From: Pedobacter sp. SYSU D00535
Lineage (GTDB): Bacteria; Bacteroidota; Bacteroidia; Sphingobacteriales; Sphingobacteriaceae
DNA length: 64,000 nucleotides
Assembly: GCF_017355855.1 (NCBI RefSeq)
Contig: NZ_JAFEWD010000002.1
Span: forward strand, 496,001 to 560,000
Direction: 5' to 3'
Shown here: positions 53,728 to 63,056 of the stretch, piece after piece
Layout: the number at the start of each line of letters is the position of its first letter
Position numbering within the stretch: position 1 is the stretch's first letter
Notes under the pieces: generated by a model
What the model saw: the letters and a program-made list of their open reading frames with translations, nothing else
What the model was told of the DNA's origin: nothing
The model's database searches: none
Program-made: the position numbers and the translations under genes

Positions 53728-54048
53728 TTATTCAGCAGGACCGAGTAGCTTAATAGACAAACCAGAAATTGCTCGTCCTACTTTTATCTGACAGCTTAAC
53801 CTACTGTCATAGTCAGATTCTGGAACTGCTTCAAGCGTCATAATTTCTTGGTCCAGTTGTTCCGGAAGCAAGTTATCGCCCTGTATTACTCTGCAGTGGC
53901 AATCGGCACAAAGCCCCATTCCACCACAGGTAGCACGCATCGGATACTGGAAGGTTTTTAGCGTCTCCATTAAATTGAGATCGATGTCTTCGGGAATCTC
54001 CAGCTGCTGGATTCGTCCTTTTTGGTCCTCTACGGTAACAATAATCAT
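53728..54048 (-). CDS. [2Fe-2S] ferredoxin, adrenodoxin-like
   Basis: A 106-residue electron carrier with cluster ligands in CGGMGLCADCHC near residue 40 and a final Cys in SRLSCQI near 84, the C-x5-C-x2-C and C pattern of adrenodoxin-type ferredoxins. I start at ATG 54048; the reported longer start is a GTG one codon before. It follows the ferredoxin reductase by 2 nt in the same transcript and is probably its redox partner. Confidence 0.92.
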   Translation of the reverse strand: MIIVTVEDQKGRIQQLEIPEDIDLNLMETLKTFQYPMRATCGGMGLCADCHCRVIQGDNLLPEQLDQEIMTLEAVPESDYDSRLSCQIKVGRAISGLSIKLLGPAE

Positions 54049-54050
54049 CA

Positions 54051-55067
54051 CTAAAAAGTATTTACGCCATACACCGTCGTGTACTTAAAACTTAACTTCA
54101 GGTCCGGGTATACAAATTTGAAAGCACTCTGGGCCATTAAAGCCGCCTCGTGGAAGCCACAGAGAATAAGTTTTAATTTTCCCGGGTATGTATTTATATC
54201 CCCGATAGCAAAAACGCCTTCAATATTTGTAGAGTAGTCAATGGTATTTACCTCAATGGCTGACTTGTCGATGTTCAGCCCCCAGTCTGCTATAGGTCCC
54301 AGCTTAGGTGTAAGACCAAAAAGGGGGATAAGGTAATCTGCAGCAATAGTTTGCTGCTCCCGGTTCTTGTCCACAACTAACACATTCTTAAGCCTTCCAT
54401 TACCACTGATGGCTGTTATATTCGACTGTAGCACCAAATTGATTCTGCCTTGTTGGGCTAGTTCAACAACTTTTTCGGCTGAATCAGGAGCACCTCTGAA
54501 GCTATCTCCCCGATGCACTAAGGTTACTTCTGAGGCAATGTCGGCCAGAAAGATAGTCCAATCGAGTGCAGAGTCGCCTCCACCGGCTAAAACGAGCTTT
54601 TTATCCCTATACAACTCCGGGTTTCTAACCATGTACGAAACCCCTTTTCCTTCAAACTGCTCCAGGTTTTCAATTGCAGGTTTGCGTGGTTCAAAGCATC
54701 CCAGGCCTCCGGCTATCACCACCACCTTGCTATGTACTTCAGTATCCTCGAAGGTTTTTACGATAAAGCTCCCGTCTTCCAGTTTTTCCAATTCATCAAC
54801 CCGCTGACCAAGGGAGAAAGTAGGGTTAAATGGTTTGATCTGCTCCATCAAACCGTCCACCAGTTCCTGGGCATTTATCACGGGGAAACCCGGAATATCA
54901 TAGATGGGTTTTTGGGGATAAATCTCTGAGAGCTGGCCACCTACTTGGGGCAAGACGTCTACGAGGTGACAACGCATTTTCAGTAATCCAGCTTCAAATA
55001 CAGCGAATAAACCTACCGGACCAGCGCCTATAATGCAAATATCAGTTACAATCTTTTCCATACTCAT
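54051..55067 (-). CDS. Ferredoxin--NADP reductase, thioredoxin reductase-like
   Basis: A 338-residue flavoprotein of the YumC group. The FAD-binding motif is IIGAGPVGLFAVFEAG near residue 12, the NADPH-binding motif is KLVLAGGGDSALDW near 156, and FAIGDINTYPGKLKLILCGFHEAALMAQ near 285 binds the flavin. There is no redox CxxC disulfide, which separates it from thioredoxin reductase. It transfers electrons between NADPH and the ferredoxin encoded just downstream. The gene follows the LysR regulator by 59 nt. Confidence 0.9.
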   Translation of the reverse strand: MSMEKIVTDICIIGAGPVGLFAVFEAGLLKMRCHLVDVLPQVGGQLSEIYPQKPIYDIPGFPVINAQELVDGLMEQIKPFNPTFSLGQRVDELEKLEDGSFIVKTFEDTEVHSKVVVIAGGLGCFEPRKPAIENLEQFEGKGVSYMVRNPELYRDKKLVLAGGGDSALDWTIFLADIASEVTLVHRGDSFRGAPDSAEKVVELAQQGRINLVLQSNITAISGNGRLKNVLVVDKNREQQTIAADYLIPLFGLTPKLGPIADWGLNIDKSAIEVNTIDYSTNIEGVFAIGDINTYPGKLKLILCGFHEAALMAQSAFKFVYPDLKLSFKYTTVYGVNTF

Positions 55068-55126
55068 TTTTTATCAAAGATGAGCTGAAAGACCGCCTGG
55101 GGCAAATGACTATAATTGATCCAATA

Positions 55127-56026
55127 TTACTTTAGGTTATAGTTGGCCAGGCAGAAGCGTTTAAACGAGTCGATCAATTTGGAGTTGTGGCCGTGAAGTT
55201 GAATAAACTGAAACGTTCGGAAAATTTCCAGCCCTTTGATTTCAATTATAGCTAATTCGTTGTTCTTAACCTCCCTGGTAACAGTTTGGATTGAAAGAAA
55301 CGCGGCGGACTCAGAGTAAAGTAAATATTGTTTAATGCTGACACTGCTTTCCAGTTGAGCCTCAATTATTAGATCTTTCGGATTGATTCTTGCTTTTTGC
55401 AAGGCCTTGAAAATAACGTCCAAAGTGCCTGAGCCGTGCTCACGAAGTATCAATGGAATAGTTAACAGTTGTTGAGGTGTAATTTCAGCCAGTTTTGCCA
55501 GTTGACTTTTTGCTTTTGCTACCAAAACAATCTCGTCTTTCATAAACTGGTCGTAGGCGATCTGAGGATAATGAACATTTCCTTCAACCAGGCCAATATC
55601 AATTTTCTCTTCGAGGAGTTGCTGCGTAGTGAAGTCGGTGTTTCCCTGGACAAATTTAAAATTGACGGTCGGGTTGCTTTTCTTGAACGAAGCCAGAATT
55701 TTAGGAAGCACATGGTTGGCAATAGTAGTACTCGCCCCGATGCGCAGCGAACCGCCGGGAATGTTATTAACTTGGAGGAGTTCCGCTTCCATCTCTGCGT
55801 AGATGTCGAAGATCTTTTCAGCATGACGCATAAGGACTTCTCCGGATCTGGTTAAGGAGATGCTGTTGCCATTCCGCCTGAACAGTGGTACCGCAAGCTG
55901 CTGCTCCAATTCATGAATATGTTTAGTGACGGCAGGTTGAGTGATAAAAAGCTCGGCTGCGGCTTTGGTGAAACTGAGCTTTTGCGCAACGGTATAAAAA
56001 ACTTTTAAGCGGAAGTCGAATATCAT
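55127..56026 (-). CDS. LysR-family transcriptional regulator
   Basis: A 299-residue regulator with the LysR HTH (SFTKAAAELFITQPAVTKHIHELEQQLAVPLFRR, residues 18-52) and a periplasmic-binding-protein-like effector domain (PGGSLRIGASTTIANHVLPKIL near residue 90 onward). It resembles CysB/CbbR-type regulators. Its place directly before ferredoxin reductase and ferredoxin on the same strand suggests that it controls them, maybe in redox or sulfur metabolism; that is inferred. Confidence 0.92.
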   Translation of the reverse strand: MIFDFRLKVFYTVAQKLSFTKAAAELFITQPAVTKHIHELEQQLAVPLFRRNGNSISLTRSGEVLMRHAEKIFDIYAEMEAELLQVNNIPGGSLRIGASTTIANHVLPKILASFKKSNPTVNFKFVQGNTDFTTQQLLEEKIDIGLVEGNVHYPQIAYDQFMKDEIVLVAKAKSQLAKLAEITPQQLLTIPLILREHGSGTLDVIFKALQKARINPKDLIIEAQLESSVSIKQYLLYSESAAFLSIQTVTREVKNNELAIIEIKGLEIFRTFQFIQLHGHNSKLIDSFKRFCLANYNLK

Positions 56027-56194
56027 GATGAAAAGATTGGTCTAAGATAGCTTTTGGACGGGAAAAAACGGGGTTTGAAATACCGGCGTTGTAAACTAAA
56101 CCGGATAGGAGCGGATACCGGCCGGCGGCTAAGGCCTGAGGGCGTATGAGCGGATAGCCGGACAGGAGGTGTGCAATGGTAGACTGTTGGTTTT

Positions 56195-57325
56195 CTAATT
56201 CTTGTTAGCGGTAACAGTAGTAATAAATTGGTGCACCGTGAAGGTAGAGAGCTGTCCGCCTGGGCCGTTGAGGTTGTAGTCAAAGCCATGGGTAGCCCAG
56301 GGCAGGGTAAGGAGAAAATGCGGAACGCTGGCCGACTCTAACCTCCTGATAAGCCGTAGGTTGTGTTCATAAGCCACAAGAACATCGTTCTTACCGTGAA
56401 TCATGAGGGTGGGAGGGCTGTTTTTATCAACGAATTCGACCGGGGAGCTTTCGAAGTATTTTTCGGGAATTTCCTGGTAAGTGCCCCCAAGGTACTGTTC
56501 CATCACTTTTTTTGAATCCATTACCCACTTGCTGGCTGGTTGCGAGTAGCCCCACACCATATCGGCGGGGCCGTAAAGGCTGATAACACCTTGAATAGCA
56601 GCGGTTCTCTCGGTATAAGCGGCCATGAGTGCGACTTGCGCTCCGGCTGAACGGCCTAGCAGGACGAAGTTCGCCGTGTCGATATTTAGTTGTTGGTGGG
56701 ATCTGTTAAGAAAGGCGAGAGCCTGTTGTACGTCCTCCAGCGGGCTGGGACTGTGGTGGGCAGGCGCCAGCCGGTAATTTATAGCTGCAACGTGAAAGCC
56801 AGCTTTGGCAAGGTAATGATTCAGTTCGGGCAATTGGAAACTGTCGCCGCTGCTCCATGACCCACCGTGAATAACTACGATACAGGGTCTTTTTCCAACT
56901 TTTTGTGCCGGGTAAAAATTCAGTTGCAGTTGGGGGCTATTGCGGTAAATGAAAGTCTGATACTGGACTTTGTCGTCATAATTGCCCGAAAATAGCTTCG
57001 TGAAGCTGAGCGGCTGTGTTGGCGGAACTGCTGATTGTGGAAAAGATTTTCCGAACTTGCTGGCGAGGTTTTGTGACACAATATAGGCTCTGAAAATTGG
57101 ACTTATACTGAGTGCCAGTGCAATTAATCCCACCGTGGTTCCTGCTAGCTGGTACTTTTGTTCGCCAAGGAAACCAGACATCAAAACTAAAGAGATCAGG
57201 AAGGAGAGCAGTAGCGGGAACTCTGTGACCGCAACAGAAAGTAGCCACAAATGATAGGTGGGTGCTTTTAAAACAGCGAGCAAGGAAACCAGAAGGAGAA
57301 GTATGGAAAGTATCAGTCGGATCAT
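56195..57325 (-). CDS. Membrane-anchored alpha/beta hydrolase (esterase/lipase family)
   Basis: I start this 376-residue protein at MIRLILSILLLLVSLLA. About 125 residues of hydrophobic, multi-span N terminus precede an HSL-type alpha/beta-hydrolase: HGGSWSSGD (oxyanion hole), GRSAGAQVAL (nucleophile), a catalytic Asp in HGKNDVLV near residue 320 and His in THGFDYN near 348. The substrate is an ester of unknown type. The gene is divergent from DUF551 and runs toward LysR, with 168 nt between. Confidence 0.85.
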   Translation of the reverse strand: MIRLILSILLLLVSLLAVLKAPTYHLWLLSVAVTEFPLLLSFLISLVLMSGFLGEQKYQLAGTTVGLIALALSISPIFRAYIVSQNLASKFGKSFPQSAVPPTQPLSFTKLFSGNYDDKVQYQTFIYRNSPQLQLNFYPAQKVGKRPCIVVIHGGSWSSGDSFQLPELNHYLAKAGFHVAAINYRLAPAHHSPSPLEDVQQALAFLNRSHQQLNIDTANFVLLGRSAGAQVALMAAYTERTAAIQGVISLYGPADMVWGYSQPASKWVMDSKKVMEQYLGGTYQEIPEKYFESSPVEFVDKNSPPTLMIHGKNDVLVAYEHNLRLIRRLESASVPHFLLTLPWATHGFDYNLNGPGGQLSTFTVHQFITTVTANKN

Positions 57326-57448
57326 GAATTGTAGTGGCAGCAAGATAAAAAGAAATTAAGAGGCTTTCGGGAATTCTTCAAGTTGATCGAGTTTATTAGT
57401 TTCTTAAATAATGCTAATTTTATCGCTTCAGCTTTTTAAGGAAAAATA

Positions 57449-57649
57449 ATGGAGTGGATTTCTGTTGAAGATAGGTTACCAACCTCGGAAATGGATTTAC
57501 TGGTATGCACTAATACCTATTATATGGGAGTGGGATGGTACTATCCGCAAACACAAAAGTGGGATTTTGAGATTCAAAAACATACAGAGGCAGATTTGGG
57601 CGAAGTAACACATTGGATGCCGATGCCTAAGCCACCGGAGATATTTTAA
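57449..57649 (+). CDS. DUF551 domain protein
   Basis: This 66-residue protein is almost entirely the DUF551 domain: WISVEDRLPTSEMDLLVCTNTYY at the start and GEVTHWMPMPKPP at the end. DUF551 is common in phage and prophage genomes but also occurs in chromosomes; no other phage genes are nearby. Function is unknown. Confidence 0.85.
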   Translation: MEWISVEDRLPTSEMDLLVCTNTYYMGVGWYYPQTQKWDFEIQKHTEADLGEVTHWMPMPKPPEIF

Positions 57650-57653
57650 TGAA

Positions 57654-57679
57654 AAAGCCAGGACCGATGCCCTGGCTTT
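57654..57679. terminator. Bidirectional terminator between DUF551 and MATE genes
   Basis: AAAGCCAGG (57654-57662) and CCTGGCTTT (57671-57679) form a perfect 9-bp stem with an 8-nt loop. It lies 6 nt from the MATE stop. An A-run on the plus strand (57652-57656) gives the minus strand its T-run, so it best fits the MATE gene. Confidence 0.75.
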
Positions 57680-57684
57680 CGTCT

Positions 57685-59109
57685 TCAAACCTGCGTTCTT
57701 TTCCACTTACCTTTTCGGAACAACAAAATCCCAGTTAAGGTGATGGCTGTTTCGGCGATGGGAATGGATAAGAATACCCCCAGGGGACCTAGCTCGAACT
57801 GCTTTGCAAGCAAGTACGCCAATGGGATCTGGAAAAACCAGAACCCGCCCAGGTTGATCCAGGTAGGCGTCCAGGTATCGCCCGCACCGTTGAAGGAGTT
57901 GATAAGAACCATCCCGATACCGTAAACTATAAAACCCACGCTCATCACATGGAGCGCCAGTACTGCAATTTGCTGCACTTGGACATTGTTTGTAAAGAAC
58001 GATGCAAACAGATCAGCATTAAAAAATAGCAGTAAGGAGACGGTCCCCATGAAAATCATGTTGTATTTGGCGGTTATAATGACTGACCGTTCGGCTCGGT
58101 CGAGCTGTTTTGCTCCCAGATTTTGGCCAACCAGCGTAGCTGCTGCATTGCTTAATCCCCAGGCGGGAAGCATAAAGAACATCATCAGTCGCAAGGCCGT
58201 CTGATAACCAGCGGAGCCATCGTCGCCTCCGGTGGTAGCTACAAGTTGCGCAAGAAAAATCCAGCTGCAGGATGCTACCACAAACTGGAAGACACCAGGG
58301 GTGGCAATCTTTACCAGCGCGGCGATTTGCTGAAAATCTGGTTGAAAATCTGAAAATTTAACTTTCAAAGCACTTTTTCCTGAGAAGAGGTGGTATAGCT
58401 GGTAGAATACCCCTAAGCCGCGACCTATTGTTGTAGCGATTGCTGCTCCGGTAAGACCAAATGCTGGAATCGGACCGATACCGTTAATAAGGACCGGGCA
58501 TAGAATGATGTTGATAATATTGGCTATCCACAAACTCTTCATCGCGATGGCTGCGTCCCCAGCCCCTCTGAAAATACCATTGATTAGAAACAGCAGCACA
58601 ATAAATATGCTACTGCCCATCATGATACGGACAAATGGAGTTCCTTCTGCTGCTACTTCAGCGGATGCACCCATAATTAATAAGATGTCAGTGGCAAAGC
58701 TTATTCCGGCGATGGTGAGCAATAGAGTAAACCCTACTGCAATAAGTACCGCCTGCATGCCTGCCTTTGAAGCTGCTGCGCGATCTTTTTCACCGATACG
58801 CCGTGCTACTACAGCTGTTGCGGCCATACTCATACCTACTGCAAGCGAATATAAGATGGTGAGAACCGACTCTGTAAGTCCTACGGTTTGTATGGCGGCG
58901 CTACTATTGGGAAGATGTCCTACAAAATAGAGGTCAACCAGTGCGAACACTGATTCGAGCACCATTTCAAGCATCATAGGTATTGCCAGTAATACCACAG
59001 ATTTTCGGATACTACCTTGTGTATAGTCGGTTTCTTTGCCTTGCAAAGCGTATTGTACTGCTTTAAAAAAGTCAGAAAGTTTTCCTGTTAGCTGATTTGA
59101 GCTAGTCAT
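57685..59109 (-). CDS. MATE-family multidrug efflux transporter
   Basis: A 474-residue transporter with twelve membrane helices in two repeats. Family traits include MMLEMVLESVFALVDLYFVGHLP, TESVLTILYSLAVGMSMAATAVVARRIGEKD near residue 88, and the second-half GLSNAAATLVGQNLGAKQLDRAE near 318. MATE pumps export cationic drugs or metabolites with sodium or proton uptake. It is a single transcription unit; its terminator is at 57654-57679. Confidence 0.92.
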   Translation of the reverse strand: MTSSNQLTGKLSDFFKAVQYALQGKETDYTQGSIRKSVVLLAIPMMLEMVLESVFALVDLYFVGHLPNSSAAIQTVGLTESVLTILYSLAVGMSMAATAVVARRIGEKDRAAASKAGMQAVLIAVGFTLLLTIAGISFATDILLIMGASAEVAAEGTPFVRIMMGSSIFIVLLFLINGIFRGAGDAAIAMKSLWIANIINIILCPVLINGIGPIPAFGLTGAAIATTIGRGLGVFYQLYHLFSGKSALKVKFSDFQPDFQQIAALVKIATPGVFQFVVASCSWIFLAQLVATTGGDDGSAGYQTALRLMMFFMLPAWGLSNAAATLVGQNLGAKQLDRAERSVIITAKYNMIFMGTVSLLLFFNADLFASFFTNNVQVQQIAVLALHVMSVGFIVYGIGMVLINSFNGAGDTWTPTWINLGGFWFFQIPLAYLLAKQFELGPLGVFLSIPIAETAITLTGILLFRKGKWKRTQV

Positions 59110-59385
59110 AGAAGATTAATAAGTTAAGGATTAGAAAAAATACAGGCCTTGGGGCGCTGCAATTACAATTAAGGAAGGAGGGTGCCCTGTGATGATGCGG
59201 GCTGTTAAACTATCATCGTTCAGAAAGATTTCGCACAAATATAATTCTCTTTAGAGAAAATACCAGAACGATCAGCCGCTGTTTTTTTAATCATCGGTGT
59301 TTATATAAAATTACGTCCTTGATGAATGCCCTTTTGCGCGGGACGAATAAGGTACTAGAAGTGACAAAATAAATTATCAGAGGAA

Positions 59386-59417
59386 TTTGCATAATTCGAA
59401 ATTGTGCTCTACCTTTG
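59386..59417 (+). promoter_or_regulatory. Promoter of small RNA copy 2
   Basis: TTTG (59386-59389) and TACCTTTG (59410-59417) are spaced by exactly 20 nt, both full matches to the Bacteroidota consensus. It is one of the two best promoters in the window and lies 11 nt before the conserved RNA core. Confidence 0.75.
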
Positions 59418-59420
59418 TTT

Positions 59421-59488
59421 CGTCACTATTGTGATAAGGTTTAGGTTGCCCCGATGTTTCTCATAAACGCGGGGCTTTTTTATTTTTT
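59421..59488 (+). ncRNA. Small RNA candidate, copy 2, upstream of alaS
   Basis: The RNA reads TCACTATTGTGA (a small 5' hairpin), GTGATAAGGTTTAGGTTG, then the stem GCCCCG (59448-59453) with CGGGGC (59470-59475), then TTTTTATTTTTT. It shares this order and most bases with the minus-strand copy at 20649-20709. One stem pair is changed in both arms (compensatory). The terminator ends about 107 nt before the alaS -7 box, so it is probably a separate transcript and not an alaS attenuator. The 270 nt before its promoter, after MATE, show nothing clear. Confidence 0.7.
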
Positions 59489-59594
59489 ATATTTTCACAT
59501 CCCATCTTAAACTAGTTGTATTTGCGTGTGTAGAAAGCCCTTTTCTGACAACACCAAACTCGCATTTTGATAGCCCAGTTTTCGCATCTAATAT

Positions 59595-59602
59595 TAACTT
59601 TG
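59595..59602 (+). promoter_or_regulatory. -7 box of alaS
   Basis: TAACTTTG fully matches TAnnTTTG and lies 20 nt before the alaS ATG. No good -33 TTTG is at the right distance (TTTTG is about 25 nt upstream). Confidence 0.5.
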
Positions 59603-59622
59603 CAGACTCAAAATATTACAGG

Positions 59623-62253
59623 ATGACTACTAAAGAGATAAGGAAAGCTTTTTTAGATTTTTTTGAAGGAAAACAGCATCAGATTGTTCCTTCTGCCCCT
59701 ATTGTTGTGAAAAACGATCCAACGCTAATGTTCATCAACGCGGGGATGAATCCATTTAAAGAAATTTTCCTTGGGGAGGCTCCTGTAAAATATCCACGCG
59801 TAGCAGACACTCAGCGTTGTCTTCGGGTTTCTGGAAAGCATAACGATCTGGAGGAGGTAGGAATCGATACCTACCACCACACCATGTTTGAGATGTTGGG
59901 TAATTGGAGTTTTGGTGACTACTTTAAGGAAGAGGCGATTGAATGGAGCTGGGAGCTACTTACTTCGGTATATGGTATACCTAAAGACCGGTTATATGTA
60001 ACCGTTTTTCAGGGAGATGAGAAAGAGGGTCTTCCAAAGGATCAGGAGGCTTACGACTTCTGGAAAAAATGGATTGCAGAAGATCGGATCCTTTTAGGCA
60101 ATAAGAAGGATAATTTCTGGGAGATGGGCGATACAGGCCCTTGTGGTCCCTGCTCGGAAATTCACGTCGATTGCCGTTCTGACGAAGAGCGTGTAAAGGT
60201 TGACGGAAAAGCGTTAGTAAATAACGATCATCCTCAGGTAATCGAAATCTGGAACAACGTATTCATGCAGTTCAACCGGCTGAAGAATGGCTCTTTGCAG
60301 CCTTTACCGGCAATGCACGTGGACACTGGAATGGGACTGGAACGCTTGGTGCGTGTGTTGCAGCAAAAGTCATCTAACTATGACACTGATACATTCCAGC
60401 CTTTAATCCAATTTATATCTGGAAAAAGCGGCATTCCTTACAATCAGGGAGAAAGCAACGGAAAAACTGATATCGCAATGCGGGTAATGGCTGATCATAT
60501 CCGGGCGATTGCTTTTGCTATAGCAGACGGACAACTTCCTTCAAATAACAAAGCTGGATATGTGATTCGACGGATTCTCAGAAGAGCAGTTCGATACTCT
60601 TATACCTTTTTGGGTTTCAAAGAACCCTTCTTCAATACATTGGTTCCGGTCCTTGCCGATCAGTTTGACGGAGTATTTCCGGAGTTGAAAGCACAGCAGG
60701 ATTTCGTGCAGAAGGTAATTCTGGAAGAGGAAGTTTCCTTCCTTAGAACACTGGCTACTGGTATTCAGCGATTCGAAAAATATGCTGCAGAGAATAAAAG
60801 CGTTGCCGGCGATTTTGCTTTCGAGCTGTATGACACTTTCGGCTTCCCAATAGATCTTACCCAACTTATGGCGAGGGAGAAGGGACTTTCTGTAGATATG
60901 GACGGCTTCAACTCGGCTTTGGAAGAGCAGAAAACACGGTCGAGGGCGGCAACAGCAATTGATGCAAGCGACTGGGTTGTGGTACATGAGGGAGAGGAGA
61001 ATGAGTTTGTAGGATATGATGTGTTAGAAGCTGAAGCTAAAATTTTGAAGTACCGTAAAGTGGCTGCAAAAGGGAAGGAGCAATATCAGATCGTGCTTGA
61101 TCGAACACCTTTTTATGCAGAAAGCGGAGGCCAGGTCGGAGATTCAGGAGTTCTTGTTTCCGTTGGTTCTGACGCTCATGCTATAAAAATTACAGATACA
61201 AAAAAAGAAAACGCTTTGATCGTTCATTTTTCAGATGAACTACCTGCAGATCCAGCAGTAACATTTATTGCGAAGGTGGACGAACCAAAACGTTTGTCTA
61301 CCGAAAATAATCACTCAGCTACCCACTTACTTCAGGCTGCGCTACGTGAAGTGCTGGGCACACACGTACAGCAGAAGGGGTCGCTAGTAAATGCAGACTA
61401 CCTTCGGTTTGACTTTGCTCATTTTGCGAAGGTTACGGAAGAGGAGATTGAGCGTGTAGAGGCAATTGTAAATCAACGTATTCGTGAAAATATTGGCCGT
61501 GTTGAAGAACGTGCTATCCCTTATCAGGAAGCGATAGGCCGAGGCGTTACGGCTTTATTTGGTGAAAAGTATGGCGATTTCGTCAGAGTAATCACCTTCA
61601 ACCCTGAATTCTCGATGGAACTCTGTGGTGGTACCCATGTAAAATCAACAGGTCAATTGGGCTACTTCAAAATAATCTCGGAGGGTGCAGTTGCTGCGGG
61701 AGTTCGGCGCATTGAAGCGATCACTGGAGAAGCTGCGGAGGCCTATCTGACTCAGCAGAGCAAACTAGTGAACGAGCTTAAGGCTCTCTTAAAAAATCCG
61801 AAAGATCTGACAAAATCGATCGAGGGCTTGCTGGAGGAAAATGCGAAGCTCAAAAAGGAATTAGAGCGTAACGTATTAGAAAAGGCTGGAAGCTTGAAAA
61901 GCGATCTTGCAGCCAAGGTCCAAAATGTAAATGGAGTAAACTTAATCGCCGAAAAAGTAGATCTTCCGAGTGCGGAGGCAGTTAAAAATCTTGCTTACAA
62001 CCTCAAGGACATCGTTGATAACCTTTTCCTGGTATTGGCGACTGAAAATGAGGGTAAACCGGGACTGACCGTCATGATTTCTGAGAATTTGGTAGAGGAG
62101 CGAGGTTTGCACGCTGGAAACATCGTCAGAGAACTGGCGAAAGAAATCCAGGGCGGCGGCGGTGGACAGCCGTTTTATGCTACCGCGGGCGGTAAAAACC
62201 CTGCAGGATTGGCTGCTGCGCTTGAAAAGGCCCGAGCTCTGGTTGCGGGTTAA
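59623..62253 (+). CDS. alaS: Alanine--tRNA ligase
   Basis: An 876-residue class II aminoacyl-tRNA synthetase of normal size. The catalytic core begins [21 protein letters not shown], motif 2 region [17 protein letters not shown] near residue 85, and [19 protein letters not shown] near 243. The editing domain has [11 protein letters not shown] (HxxxH, near 565) and CGGTHV near 668, which removes mischarged serine and glycine. The C-terminal part has the oligomerisation coiled coil and [17 protein letters not shown]. The terminator follows at 62275. Confidence 0.98.
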   Translation: MTTKEIRKAFLDFFEGKQHQIVPSAPIVVKNDPTLMFINAGMNPFKEIFLGEAPVKYPRVADTQRCLRVSGKHNDLEEVGIDTYHHTMFEMLGNWSFGDYFKEEAIEWSWELLTSVYGIPKDRLYVTVFQGDEKEGLPKDQEAYDFWKKWIAEDRILLGNKKDNFWEMGDTGPCGPCSEIHVDCRSDEERVKVDGKALVNNDHPQVIEIWNNVFMQFNRLKNGSLQPLPAMHVDTGMGLERLVRVLQQKSSNYDTDTFQPLIQFISGKSGIPYNQGESNGKTDIAMRVMADHIRAIAFAIADGQLPSNNKAGYVIRRILRRAVRYSYTFLGFKEPFFNTLVPVLADQFDGVFPELKAQQDFVQKVILEEEVSFLRTLATGIQRFEKYAAENKSVAGDFAFELYDTFGFPIDLTQLMAREKGLSVDMDGFNSALEEQKTRSRAATAIDASDWVVVHEGEENEFVGYDVLEAEAKILKYRKVAAKGKEQYQIVLDRTPFYAESGGQVGDSGVLVSVGSDAHAIKITDTKKENALIVHFSDELPADPAVTFIAKVDEPKRLSTENNHSATHLLQAALREVLGTHVQQKGSLVNADYLRFDFAHFAKVTEEEIERVEAIVNQRIRENIGRVEERAIPYQEAIGRGVTALFGEKYGDFVRVITFNPEFSMELCGGTHVKSTGQLGYFKIISEGAVAAGVRRIEAITGEAAEAYLTQQSKLVNELKALLKNPKDLTKSIEGLLEENAKLKKELERNVLEKAGSLKSDLAAKVQNVNGVNLIAEKVDLPSAEAVKNLAYNLKDIVDNLFLVLATENEGKPGLTVMISENLVEERGLHAGNIVRELAKEIQGGGGGQPFYATAGGKNPAGLAAALEKARALVAG

Positions 62254-62274
62254 CAAGAATATAAATAAGGAAGA

Positions 62275-62310
62275 GGGTTTGTTTTTAAATAGAAAACAAA
62301 CCCTTTTTTT
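62275..62310 (+). terminator. Terminator after alaS
   Basis: GGGTTTGTTTT (62275-62285) pairs with AAAACAAACCC (62293-62303) with a 7-nt loop, followed by seven T. It starts 22 nt after the alaS stop codon. Confidence 0.92.
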
Positions 62311-62339
62311 GTTAGTTATATCGGAAACTGGGGGTATCT

Positions 62340-63056
62340 ATGCAGTTCGATAAAATTAACAATAAAGGGCAGGCTCGTTTATTCAAAAATGGTTTTCTAG
62401 AGAGTTTAACCAAAACTAGACCCTGGGTTATCTACAGTATATATATCCCTTTGTGCGCTTATTTGCTGTACTACAGTTATTCGCAGCTTGAGTTTTCGAT
62501 CCCTTTCATAGCTGGCCTCTTTTTCTTGGCCATGTTAGTGTGGACGTTATTTGAATACTTCGCTCACCGGTACCTATTTCATTTCGAAGCAGAATCCGAG
62601 CTGGGGAAGAAGATTATTTATATTTTTCACGGCAATCATCACGAATATCCTCGGGATCGAGAGCGTCTGTTTATGCCTCCTGTTCCAAGTATTATCCTGG
62701 CAACAGTTGTTTTCTCGCTAATCTACCTTGGTTCGTATCTGCTGGCTGGTAGTGGTAGTTACGCCTTCGTGTTTTTTCCAGGTTTTTTAATAGGCTACCT
62801 GATTTATGTATCTATGCATTATGCTATTCATGCATTTGCACCTCCCAGAGCTTTGAAAGGTTTATGGCGAAACCATCACTTGCATCATTACAAGTATCCA
62901 GAAAAAGCTTTCGGCGTAAGTTCCGTCTTTTGGGATATCATTTTTCGAACGCTTCCCGAAAGTGAAAAGAAAGAGACACGCGAGAAGATAGAGACAACTA
63001 ATACGGTTTATATCCCGAATAAATTCTCAACGACCACTAATAACTTAAAATCTTAA
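62340..63056 (+). CDS. Sterol desaturase-family protein, likely fatty acid 2-hydroxylase
   Basis: A 238-residue membrane di-iron enzyme. The histidine motifs are FEYFAHRYLFHF near residue 75, FHGNHHEYPRDRERLFMPP near 102, MHYAIHAF near 160 and NHHLHHYKYPEKAFGVSS near 178, with four hydrophobic segments. HGNHHEYPRD and the R-rich follow-up are typical of the FA2H/Scs7-type 2-hydroxylases of sphingolipid and ceramide fatty acids, which fits an organism that makes sphingolipids. Its 3' end overlaps the convergent OmpA-family gene by 20 nt. Confidence 0.85.
   Translation: MQFDKINNKGQARLFKNGFLESLTKTRPWVIYSIYIPLCAYLLYYSYSQLEFSIPFIAGLFFLAMLVWTLFEYFAHRYLFHFEAESELGKKIIYIFHGNHHEYPRDRERLFMPPVPSIILATVVFSLIYLGSYLLAGSGSYAFVFFPGFLIGYLIYVSMHYAIHAFAPPRALKGLWRNHHLHHYKYPEKAFGVSSVFWDIIFRTLPESEKKETREKIETTNTVYIPNKFSTTTNNLKS

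Noticed and set aside
57449-57649. DUF551 gene as a sign of a prophage
   Set aside because: No integrase, capsid, terminase or other phage gene is near it.
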